Of a stretch of 5,734 nucleotides of DNA, positions 1 through 5,605 are shown in pieces. The position numbers and the translations under genes were made by a program. The notes under the pieces are model-generated. The model was not told the origin of the DNA. It searched no databases and saw nothing but the letters and a program-made list of their open reading frames with translations. The stretch's first letter is position 1; every line of letters starts with the position of its first letter. Location: assembly GCA_964537685.1 (NCBI GenBank), contig CAZICM010000120.1, positions 1-5,734 on the forward strand. The letters run 5' to 3'. The DNA is from CAZICM01 sp964537685. GTDB taxonomy: Bacteria > Myxococcota_A > Polyangia > Polyangiales > Polyangiaceae.

Positions 1-53
1 ATGCCGCCGGCCGCCAAACGCTTGAGTACCCGGTATCTCTGCTGCTCCGCCAT
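1..53 (-). CDS. Start of a probable Hanks-type Ser/Thr protein kinase (partial, runs off left edge)
   Basis: Seen: reading leftward from the ATG at 53-51, the codons give MAEQQRYRVLKRLAAGG, and the last two bases (AT) fit a following Met or Ile. An 'RYRVLKRLAAGGM' start is typical of bacterial eukaryote-like Ser/Thr kinases, where it forms the first beta strand and the Gly-rich ATP-binding loop, usually followed by a G/A-E-V-Y segment outside this window. Such kinases phosphorylate proteins in the cytoplasm and often carry C-terminal sensor domains; neither can be seen here. An in-frame TGA lies upstream and no other ATG, GTG or TTG lies between it and this ATG, which fixes the start. No good Shine-Dalgarno is evident. 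The gene lies 80 nt downstream of the caspase-like gene on the same strand with no obvious terminator between, so it may be the last known member of that operon. Only 17 codons are visible, so the call rests on one motif. Confidence 0.62.
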   Translation of the reverse strand, partial: MAEQQRYRVLKRLAAGG

Positions 54-133
54 GCTGTTTGCGCAGCATAGGCGAGCGGAGCCACCTGGGGAAATATTGT
101 CTCAATCGAACGCTCTGCCCGCGGACGTTTGAA
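54..133 (-). other. 80-nt spacer between caspase-like and kinase genes
   Basis: This short non-coding gap separates the stop codon of the caspase-like gene from the kinase start. I see no GC-rich hairpin followed by a T-run on the minus strand, so read-through is plausible. An AGGTGG element lies about 25-30 nt before the kinase ATG, too far to be a normal ribosome binding site. Confidence 0.5.
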
Positions 134-2293
134 CTAGAGCGGATTGCCCTTTTTTTGAGGCACAAACAGAAACTGGCCCGACTTCGCATAGCTATGATCG
201 AGCCGGAACATCATCGGTGTCTGGGCTGCCCGCTTAAGCTGCTTCACAGACGCGGGCACGCGCTCCCGCACGAAGCCATACAGCTCTTCATCGGTCACGA
301 TACCGTCCTGATTGCGATCGCCTCCCGCGTGCCCCTCCGAATTCACCCGCAGCCCCTCGAGCACAAAAGCCGTCATCGCCGAATGGCCATCCCACGCCCA
401 CGCCTTCTGCTCCGCCTCATCTTCCCAAGCCCGCTGGCCTTTGGTGCCCGCCGAAAGAACAACTTCCGCCCGTTCCTTCCACAGCGAGCGCACCCGATCA
501 TCGAATTCGCCTTCCCCCTTTGCGCCTGCCCAGCCCGCGTAACACGCATCCAAAATGACCATGATATGCCGCGCAGGAACGCCTTTCTTAATATCGTCGA
601 CAAGGCGCTGCATCCCCCAGCCCCGGTGCTCGTAGGGCAAATCCTTCAGCGCCGTAAAGAATCCAGAGGGCTCGAGCACGCCGAAATCCAGTTGCGCCCC
701 CTGGATATACCCGCCGTGCCCAGAGTAATAAAATAGAAAGCTAATGTTATCAATTTGATCAAATTGATTCCTAAAGCGCTCCACCTTGCTCTTCAGGGCC
801 TCGGCGGTGGGCACTCCATCCACCTTTTCGCCGGGCTCGGGCTTATCGACCAAAAATAAAATATCCCCAGGCTGGTAGCCATAATCCTGAATCAGCACAT
901 CGCGCATGGCCCTCGCGTCGCGGCACGGAGAGTTTAAGCGGTGCTCGCCCTCATAGCTGCACACACCCGCGATCAGCGCGAAATGCCTCATGGCCCTGGG
1001 GCCCGTATCGCTTTGAAGCAGGCTAATCACCTCGTCTTTTGCGAGCGGCTCGCCTTTGGCGCCCTGAGGCGGCTGATCATTATCATTTAATGGATCAGAT
1101 GTTTTTTGCAATTGATTCTGAGCCGCTGGACCAGGCGTTTCCTTTACGTTTTGCCTATCCACAAACATCCAAATGGCCGCGCCGATACCGAGCAATGCGA
1201 TCGAAGGGGCAGCCCATCGAAGCAATACCGCTTTAAACAGACCTTTAGAAATAGATTTAAGCCCAATCTCTTTCTTGAGATAAGACAGAACTTCAGCGAG
1301 CGAAAGCGCTGTTCCATTTAAAGGCGAAGCACAAAGCGTCTGCTTATGATTACGGCCGTCATACCAATCAGATTGGCTAACATCTTGCTTTTGTTGCTTC
1401 TTCGCCTGCGCTTCTAATTGGCTCAAACCCTTGGCAAGCCGCCCAACCTGAACCCTCTGGCCAGGGTCCGCGCTCAATATGATTGAATTGTCTGATAATT
1501 GCGTCAATAAGAGAGGATAACCATTCCCATTGGGAGCCTCCGGGTCGCGCCTCGCCCATAACTTAAATTGGCGCGCCACGGGGTGCGAAAGCAAAAGCAA
1601 TGGCAATTTCCGCGCGGTTTTCGCTGGAGTCATTTCTGCCGGGATATTTGCCCAATACGATTGTCCCCGGGCCCGGTCTTCCTTGTACAAATCGCGATCC
1701 GCCGAAAGCAGGCTGATATAGCGTTCAAATGCGGGCGCCTCCGCGAACAGATCGCCGTCGAGCAGCCGGGTTTTGTTCTGCAAAAGCCTTCCCACATGCC
1801 CGCAAAGCAAAAGCCCTTCTTCAATAAAACGATCGCGATCGGGCGTAGTTCCCAGCAGATTCTCTTGAGCGAGCGCCAAATACACCGATTGCAGCGCCCG
1901 CTCGGGAGGCGTCCGGTCCGGCCATAATCCCTGGCGCACATCCGCCGCATATCTGCACATCGCCTCCCATTCCGATGGGATATCCATCCCATTTTCCCTC
2001 CATATCATCATAAACAGCGTCCAAATCGCATCCAGCGGAGGGAACGCGGCGATTTTAATCCATAGCTTTTCCCTGGAGTCCCGCCCGCCGCTGAGCCCCC
2101 AGGGCGCGTAGCCGTGCTGAAGGAAAATCATTGAAAGCGAATCGCCGAATTCGGAAACCTGCCCCAATTCCAGCGAAATGGACGCACCGGGCCCGCTTTC
2201 ATCCGTCCCTTTGGACGGATCCATCCAATGCAATTGCCAACCATCAGGCAATCCGATCGTTTTTTTGTTATTGTCGCTGGAATGGACTGCCAT
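134..2293 (-). CDS. Membrane-anchored caspase-like (peptidase C14) protein with EF-hand-like loop and unknown N-terminal region
   Basis: A 719-residue protein. The C-terminal part (about 434-719) is a caspase-fold cysteine peptidase. It has a first strand and helix at RHFALIAGVCSYEG, the catalytic His in YYSGHGG (H526), the catalytic Cys in ILDACYAG (C584), and a typical late motif GHSAMTAFVLEGL (636-648). Residues 659-670 (D-x-N-x-D-G-I-V-T-x-x-E) match an EF-hand loop; similar Ca-type loops occur in other bacterial C14 proteins. One hydrophobic segment spans about 355-378. Lys/Arg cluster before it (K340, K341, K346, K350, K354, R359), so the N-terminus should be cytoplasmic and the peptidase outside. 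A Pro/Gln/Asp-rich linker covers 379-432. Residues 1-350 are soluble-looking and match no domain I recognise. The ATG follows GAGG by 6 nt, and the gene lies 20 nt after the protease gene, so co-translation is likely. The peptidase identity is secure; cleavage specificity, topology and role are inferred. Confidence 0.93.
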   Translation of the reverse strand: MAVHSSDNNKKTIGLPDGWQLHWMDPSKGTDESGPGASISLELGQVSEFGDSLSMIFLQHGYAPWGLSGGRDSREKLWIKIAAFPPLDAIWTLFMMIWRENGMDIPSEWEAMCRYAADVRQGLWPDRTPPERALQSVYLALAQENLLGTTPDRDRFIEEGLLLCGHVGRLLQNKTRLLDGDLFAEAPAFERYISLLSADRDLYKEDRARGQSYWANIPAEMTPAKTARKLPLLLLSHPVARQFKLWARRDPEAPNGNGYPLLLTQLSDNSIILSADPGQRVQVGRLAKGLSQLEAQAKKQQKQDVSQSDWYDGRNHKQTLCASPLNGTALSLAEVLSYLKKEIGLKSISKGLFKAVLLRWAAPSIALLGIGAAIWMFVDRQNVKETPGPAAQNQLQKTSDPLNDNDQPPQGAKGEPLAKDEVISLLQSDTGPRAMRHFALIAGVCSYEGEHRLNSPCRDARAMRDVLIQDYGYQPGDILFLVDKPEPGEKVDGVPTAEALKSKVERFRNQFDQIDNISFLFYYSGHGGYIQGAQLDFGVLEPSGFFTALKDLPYEHRGWGMQRLVDDIKKGVPARHIMVILDACYAGWAGAKGEGEFDDRVRSLWKERAEVVLSAGTKGQRAWEDEAEQKAWAWDGHSAMTAFVLEGLRVNSEGHAGGDRNQDGIVTDEELYGFVRERVPASVKQLKRAAQTPMMFRLDHSYAKSGQFLFVPQKKGNPL

Positions 2294-2299
2294 AAGCGG

Positions 2300-2303
2300 C
2301 CTC
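2300..2303 (-). promoter_or_regulatory. Short Shine-Dalgarno (GAGG) for the caspase-like gene
   Basis: On the minus strand GAGG sits 6 nt before the ATG at 2293. It lies inside the 20-nt gap to the preceding stop codon, which supports both the start choice and translational linkage with the upstream protease gene. Confidence 0.5.
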
Positions 2304-2313
2304 GGGCGGGCGA

Positions 2314-4812
2314 CTAGGGTTCCACGGCCTTATCCGAGAACACGGCGGCGGCAATCTTTTTGAATTGCTCGCCCAGTTCCTTCTTTGCAAATACGCTATG
2401 GCGTACCATCGGCCCATTTCCAGCAGCCTCGTCCACATCGAGCTTTCCCGAGGCATTGAGACGGAGTGCCCGCTCGCTCTTAAACGCGTTCGGAGAAGCC
2501 GAAAAGAGCACCAAATCAAACGATCCATTTTGATCGGTATCGTAGTAGGCCCATTCCATGCCCCGGTAATGAATATGGGCAAAATCGGCCTTAAATCCGC
2601 CGCTGCGCACCATCCGATCGATATCGGTTCCGCGCTTCAGCGACCCGGCCGAGCTGCGATCGATATCGACAAGGGTAATCGCCAACAAAGGCTGAACGCT
2701 CAGAATAACCGCGCCAGCAATTCCCTTCAGATCCATCGCATCGAATGAGCGCCCGACGGAATAGGGATCTGGCAGCGAACCCATTCCCTCATCCGTGGCC
2801 GACAAATAAGGCAGCCTCGCCGCCAGCGTATACAAGCGCGATGCCGCATCACCTCCAGCCAAACCGGGCCGGATCAGCCTCCGTCCAATATGTTTGGGCT
2901 CCGGCGTGGCCTTGCCATCCGCGCCAATTTTAAAGGCCGACACCGTGAGCCCCCAATTGTCCGAGGGCGGAGAAAAAAGAGCCAAATCGAATTTATTATC
3001 GTTATCGGTATCGTACATCGCCCACAGGTTTTGCCCCTGGCTAATAATCGAAAGCTCCGCGTCCACAGAGCGGTTGTTGATCAGCGCTTGAGGATCTTCG
3101 CTCAATCCCAGCGAACCCAATGAATTCTGATCGCCGTCGATCAAATATCCACTGCTGAAATTCGACGTGAGGCGCACGGTATCCGGGCGCCCATCCATAT
3201 CGAGATCGCGCAGCGAACCCTTGCGTCCCGCTCCCCAAAACGCATCCGGCACCTGAGGCTCTGACGCTTTGAGCAGCGCATTAAAGGGCATCCATCCGAG
3301 GGGCCGCACCACCGAGGAAACCCGCGCAAAACGGCCGGCGAGATCTTTATCCGAAAATAATTCGGGCTCTAAATCAAAACTAAAGGATTTATCGCTGTCT
3401 TTGCTCATCACTCCATCGGCGCCGATTTTCCACACCGTATCGGGCGATCCAGAGCGGGACGTGTCCGAGAGCATCCAATCAAATTGGCCATCGTTATTGC
3501 TGTCGTACCACACATAGGCGCCGTCGTCTTTCACCAGAATAACGGCTTCCGCATCAAATGGCGCCTCATTTCCATTTACATCTTTAAGGGCTTTCTTGGC
3601 CGCGCCCTTGCTCGTAAAATGATCTTCATCTAAATCAATAATAAATGACATCCGGTCGAGTTTCCCCATGGGATCGTAACCCTTGGTGAACACCGTATCG
3701 ATTTGCCCGTCCAAATCGACATCCTCCAGGCTGGATTCCATACCGCCGTCACAGAATGGATCGGGCGCCATTTGAACGGGTTTGGAAGGAATCTTTGAAA
3801 CGAAATCCCGGATCTCGGCGACATGCACATGAAATGAGGTCGTCGTCTGATCGAATTTAATACTCTGATTCAGCCCGATTAATTCTCCATTGGTATTCAC
3901 CAGGGGCCCGCCGCTGTCACCGTGAGTGACTGCGCAATCCGTTTGAATGACCAATCCCTGCTGCTGGCTGCTGATTAAATCGTGAATGAATTGCTTGCGC
4001 TCGTCGCATTTCTTCGAGGCAACCACTTCCTCTTCCCCGCTGCCTTCGGGCTTTTTGCAATCGTAGGCCACAAGCCCCGCCAAATCTTTTGCCTTCTCCC
4101 CAACCGCCGACACTTGACAGCCCTTCACCGCCCACAGAAATCCGATACTCGCGTGAGCCACGGTCATTACGGGCGATCCAATCGGAATATCCTTCTTTGA
4201 AACGGCCACCACCGGTAAATCTTTGGGCGGATTATTTATTTTCAAAATGGCAAGATCGCGTATCGGATCGGCTTTATAAACGTATGCATCGTAAACTTGA
4301 TCCACACGTTCCATTCTGCCGTGTTTGGACATCTTGCCGATTTCAACCGACGCTTTTAATTTAAAATCCTCGGCCTTACCGTCGCTGATTACATGATAAT
4401 TGGTTAATACCCAGCCGCTTGAATCAATAATAACGCCCGAACCCATTCCATGTTCGGTCTTGATAATCACCGTGGCCGGCGCGACTTTTTTATAAGCGTC
4501 GGCCATCGAACCATCCGCTTTTGCTCCGCGGCCATCCAGCGCCGCAACAGCCGACTTTAAAATGCCCGGCGCCGGCGGCAGCGGCCCTTTTGCGAGCGTT
4601 CCAAGCATCTTTTCCTTGGATATACACATCACAGGTGTCGCAGGCATTGGAGGCGGCTCGCCCGTCTTTTGAACGGCCGCGCTTTTGTCTTCGGCGGGCT
4701 TCGGTTTTGCGGCAGGCGGCGATTCACTCGCGGGGCCCCCGCACGCGGCGCCCGCCGCGATCCATCCCAAAATCGAAATAGCCAAAGGCATTTCGCGCAC
4801 AATGCGAGGCAT
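2314..4812 (-). CDS. Secreted, probably lipid-anchored trypsin-like (HtrA/S1-type) serine protease with three Asp-rich C-terminal modules
   Basis: An 832-residue protein from the ATG at 4812, chosen because AGGAG lies 8 nt upstream; an in-frame ATG 33 nt earlier would add 11 residues before the signal peptide. Residues 1-24 look like a short signal peptide ending GAAC; Cys24 could be lipidated, though Gly at -3 makes the lipobox weak. A Pro/Ala/Lys-rich linker follows. The protease domain covers about 108-340 with a full triad: H140 in LTNYHVIS, D186 in IRDLAILKI, S300 in THGDSGGPLVN. The Asp-to-Ser interval is about 114 residues, longer than in DegP (about 75 by my recollection), and carries C232, C252, C269 and C293. 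No PDZ domain follows. Instead residues 354-825 hold three degenerate ~150-residue modules with WYDSNNDGQFD-like acidic loops. It should act in the periplasm or at the outer membrane. It is first in an operon with the caspase-like gene, whose product is a candidate but unproven substrate. Confidence 0.93.
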   Translation of the reverse strand: MPRIVREMPLAISILGWIAAGAACGGPASESPPAAKPKPAEDKSAAVQKTGEPPPMPATPVMCISKEKMLGTLAKGPLPPAPGILKSAVAALDGRGAKADGSMADAYKKVAPATVIIKTEHGMGSGVIIDSSGWVLTNYHVISDGKAEDFKLKASVEIGKMSKHGRMERVDQVYDAYVYKADPIRDLAILKINNPPKDLPVVAVSKKDIPIGSPVMTVAHASIGFLWAVKGCQVSAVGEKAKDLAGLVAYDCKKPEGSGEEEVVASKKCDERKQFIHDLISSQQQGLVIQTDCAVTHGDSGGPLVNTNGELIGLNQSIKFDQTTTSFHVHVAEIRDFVSKIPSKPVQMAPDPFCDGGMESSLEDVDLDGQIDTVFTKGYDPMGKLDRMSFIIDLDEDHFTSKGAAKKALKDVNGNEAPFDAEAVILVKDDGAYVWYDSNNDGQFDWMLSDTSRSGSPDTVWKIGADGVMSKDSDKSFSFDLEPELFSDKDLAGRFARVSSVVRPLGWMPFNALLKASEPQVPDAFWGAGRKGSLRDLDMDGRPDTVRLTSNFSSGYLIDGDQNSLGSLGLSEDPQALINNRSVDAELSIISQGQNLWAMYDTDNDNKFDLALFSPPSDNWGLTVSAFKIGADGKATPEPKHIGRRLIRPGLAGGDAASRLYTLAARLPYLSATDEGMGSLPDPYSVGRSFDAMDLKGIAGAVILSVQPLLAITLVDIDRSSAGSLKRGTDIDRMVRSGGFKADFAHIHYRGMEWAYYDTDQNGSFDLVLFSASPNAFKSERALRLNASGKLDVDEAAGNGPMVRHSVFAKKELGEQFKKIAAAVFSDKAVEP
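2338..3753 (-). repeat. Three degenerate ~150-residue tandem protein modules in the protease C-terminus
   Basis: The modules cover residues about 354-501, 525-670 and 681-825 (DNA about 3753-3310, 3240-2803 and 2772-2338). Each has the same order. First is an acidic strand-loop (DVDLDGQIDTVF; DLDMDGRPDTVRL; degenerate DAMDLKGIAGAVIL), then an 'IDLDED / IDGDQN / VDIDRS' segment. Next comes an aromatic acidic loop (VWYDSNNDGQFDWMLS; AMYDTDNDNKFDLALFS; AYYDTDQNGSFDLVLFS), then a W/F-K-I-G-A-D-G-like turn, and a closing helix-like stretch. The repeats are visible at protein level and strongly diverged. The D-x-(D/N)-x-D-G-x-x-D spacing resembles calcium-binding loops of the EF-hand or thrombospondin type 3 kind; metal binding is inferred. 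The third copy has lost most acidic ligands in its first loop. Confidence 0.78.
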
Positions 4813-4820
4813 CGCTCTTT

Positions 4821-4825
4821 CTCCT
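4821..4825 (-). promoter_or_regulatory. Shine-Dalgarno (AGGAG) that decides the protease start
   Basis: On the minus strand AGGAG lies 8 nt before the ATG at 4812. The in-frame ATG at 4845 has no such site. Translation from 4812 also puts the hydrophobic signal segment at the very N-terminus, as expected for an exported protein. Confidence 0.75.
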
Positions 4826-4850
4826 GCGTTATAGGCAATTACCAATAGCG

Positions 4851-4876
4851 TTAAAGAGACTCATTGTGGACGTCAA
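4851..4876 (-). promoter_or_regulatory. Possible sigma70-type promoter for the protease operon
   Basis: Reading leftward, TTGACG (4876-4871) matches five of six positions of a -35 box. The best -10 near it, TTTAAC (about 4856-4851), has a short spacing of 14-15 nt and matches four of six. It overlaps the oppositely directed candidate promoter, as is common in divergent regions. The -35 match is good and the -10 weak, so this is a tentative call. Confidence 0.28.
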
Positions 4877-4893
4877 TCGACTTCTGGTATGGT
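4864..4893 (+). promoter_or_regulatory. Possible extended -10 promoter for the DUF4282 gene
   Basis: TTGTGG (4864-4869), an 18-nt spacer, then TATGGT (4888-4893) preceded by TGG, which forms a TGn extended -10. Transcription would start near 4900, leaving a leader of about 97 nt before the ATG at 4997. The match is by eye only. Confidence 0.35.
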
Positions 4894-4980
4894 GTCCGCG
4901 GGTGCGTGAAACAGCCTCTGCACCCAAAAGGCCGCTTGCGAAAACCAATACAAGCGTGCCTGAATACCAATGCGTTGATT

Positions 4981-4987
4981 GAAAGGG
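4981..4987 (+). promoter_or_regulatory. Purine-rich ribosome binding site (GAAAGGGG) deciding the DUF4282 start
   Basis: The purine run GAAAGGGG (4981-4988) lies about 8 nt before the ATG at 4997. A TTG in the same frame at 4979 overlaps this run, so using TTG would leave that start with no binding site; ATG at 4997 is preferred. Confidence 0.6.
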
Positions 4988-4996
4988 GTCGCGAGC

Positions 4997-5512
4997 ATGC
5001 AACAAGGAGGATGGGGTCCGCAAGCAGGAGGAGCGCCGCCTCCAGGGGGCGGTGGTTATGGAGCTCCGCCGCCTCCAGGGGGTGGTGGTTATGGGGCTCC
5101 GCCGCCTCAAGGCGGTGGCGGTTATGGAGCGCCGGGCGGACCGCCGCCTGGAATGCCGCCGGGCTATCAGCCGCAGCCCTCCGGGGATATGGCGGGCGCA
5201 GCAAAGAAAGGCTTTTTCGGAGCCCTCTTCGATTTTTCATTCAGCTCTTTCGTCACCACCAAAGTGCTCAAGCTTTTGTATGGCCTTTGGATGCTGGTGG
5301 TCATCGGCGTATTATTCGGCGGTATTATTGGCGCTATCGTTCAAATGACCGATCGATACGGAAGTGTTGCCGCTGGATTTTTAATGCTGGTGTTGTCTCC
5401 AATCGCGGCGGTCTTCACGCTGGTATTTGGCCGCATGTACTTCGAACTCATCATCGTGGCCTTCCGGATGGCTGAGAATCTCGAAGAAATCAATCGCAAG
5501 ACCAAGGGATAA
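4997..5512 (+). CDS. DUF4282-domain small membrane protein with Gly/Pro/Tyr-rich repetitive N-terminus
   Basis: A 171-residue protein. Residues 1-65 are low complexity, with GAPPPGGGGY-type repeats, a PPPGMPPGYQPQP tail and no charged residue before D64. From about 72 the sequence (KKGFFGALFDFSFSSFVTTK) begins the DUF4282 region (Pfam family named from memory). Two hydrophobic helices lie at about 94-117 and 124-145, then a conserved-looking RMYFELIIVAFRMAENLEEI helix. It should sit in the cytoplasmic membrane, with the disordered N-terminus probably cytoplasmic because Lys70, Lys71, Lys89 and Lys92 precede the first helix. The family's function is not known to me; N-terminal Gly/Pro-rich tails are common in small bacterial membrane proteins of this sort. 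It is divergently transcribed from the protease operon, so a shared role is possible but unsupported. Confidence 0.88.
   Translation: MQQGGWGPQAGGAPPPGGGGYGAPPPPGGGGYGAPPPQGGGGYGAPGGPPPGMPPGYQPQPSGDMAGAAKKGFFGALFDFSFSSFVTTKVLKLLYGLWMLVVIGVLFGGIIGAIVQMTDRYGSVAAGFLMLVLSPIAAVFTLVFGRMYFELIIVAFRMAENLEEINRKTKG
5030..5125 (+). repeat. In-frame tandem repeat, about 33 bp, three copies
   Basis: Units at 5030-5059 (30 bp), 5060-5092 (33 bp) and 5093-5125 (33 bp) encode GAPPPGGGGY, GAPPPPGGGGY and GAPPPQGGGGY, and a decayed fourth unit (GAPGGPPPGMPPGY) follows. The copies differ at synonymous sites (GGA/GGG, GCG/GCT, GGC/GGT), so the array is not brand new. All units are multiples of three, so copy-number change would keep the reading frame. 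Confidence 0.85.
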
Positions 5513-5605
5513 GGGTTGCGATTTATCCCGCCTTTATTCTGATCAAATTCAGTATATATCCAGTCAGATTGAATGCGATCGGCTCATTCCGATCTGCGGT
5601 GGCGC
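5513..5605 (+). other. 93-nt spacer between DUF4282 gene and right-edge gene
   Basis: An A+T-rich stretch in its middle contains TATATAT (5553-5559). A weak CTGA/TCAG stem lies around 5540-5550 and a perfect inverted repeat GATCGG-ctcatt-CCGATC at 5577-5594. Neither is followed by a T-run, so I do not call a terminator. A promoter for the next gene could lie here but I cannot assign one with confidence. Confidence 0.4.

Noticed and set aside
1..132. 43-codon plus-strand frame beginning with ATG at base 1
   Set aside because: It is antisense to the kinase start; the minus-strand reading gives a recognisable kinase N-terminus while this one gives nothing.
59..736. 225-codon plus-strand open frame
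   Set aside because: It lies antisense to the caspase-like catalytic domain, whose motifs are unmistakable, and its product is a low-quality Arg/His/Pro-rich sequence with no family features.
134..4812. An antiphage defence system of the caspase-effector type
   Set aside because: No NTPase, nucleotide-sensing, CRISPR or gasdermin component is visible, and export signals argue against a cytoplasmic effector; it cannot be supported from this window alone.
4828..4833. TATAAC as -10 box for the protease operon
   Set aside because: Transcription would begin inside the Shine-Dalgarno, and no -35 is found at a usual distance.
4813..4845. Eleven-residue N-terminal extension of the protease from ATG 4845
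   Set aside because: AGGAG sits correctly before ATG 4812, and the shorter form puts the signal peptide at the N-terminus.
4979..4996. TTG start adding six residues to the DUF4282 protein
   Set aside because: The purine-rich binding site would fall inside the coding region; ATG 4997 is well spaced from it.
5030..5125. The tandem 33-bp repeat as a CRISPR or regulatory array
   Set aside because: There are no spacers and the units are in-frame codon repeats of a Gly/Pro/Tyr-rich protein tail.
4851..5240. 129-codon minus-strand frame with HNHHPLEAAE-type repeats
   Set aside because: It is the antisense shadow of the Gly/Pro-rich tandem repeat of the DUF4282 gene.
4864..5475. 203-codon plus-strand frame rich in Trp/Ser/Arg
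   Set aside because: It is the shifted frame of the DUF4282 gene; the other frame has clear membrane helices and a family match.
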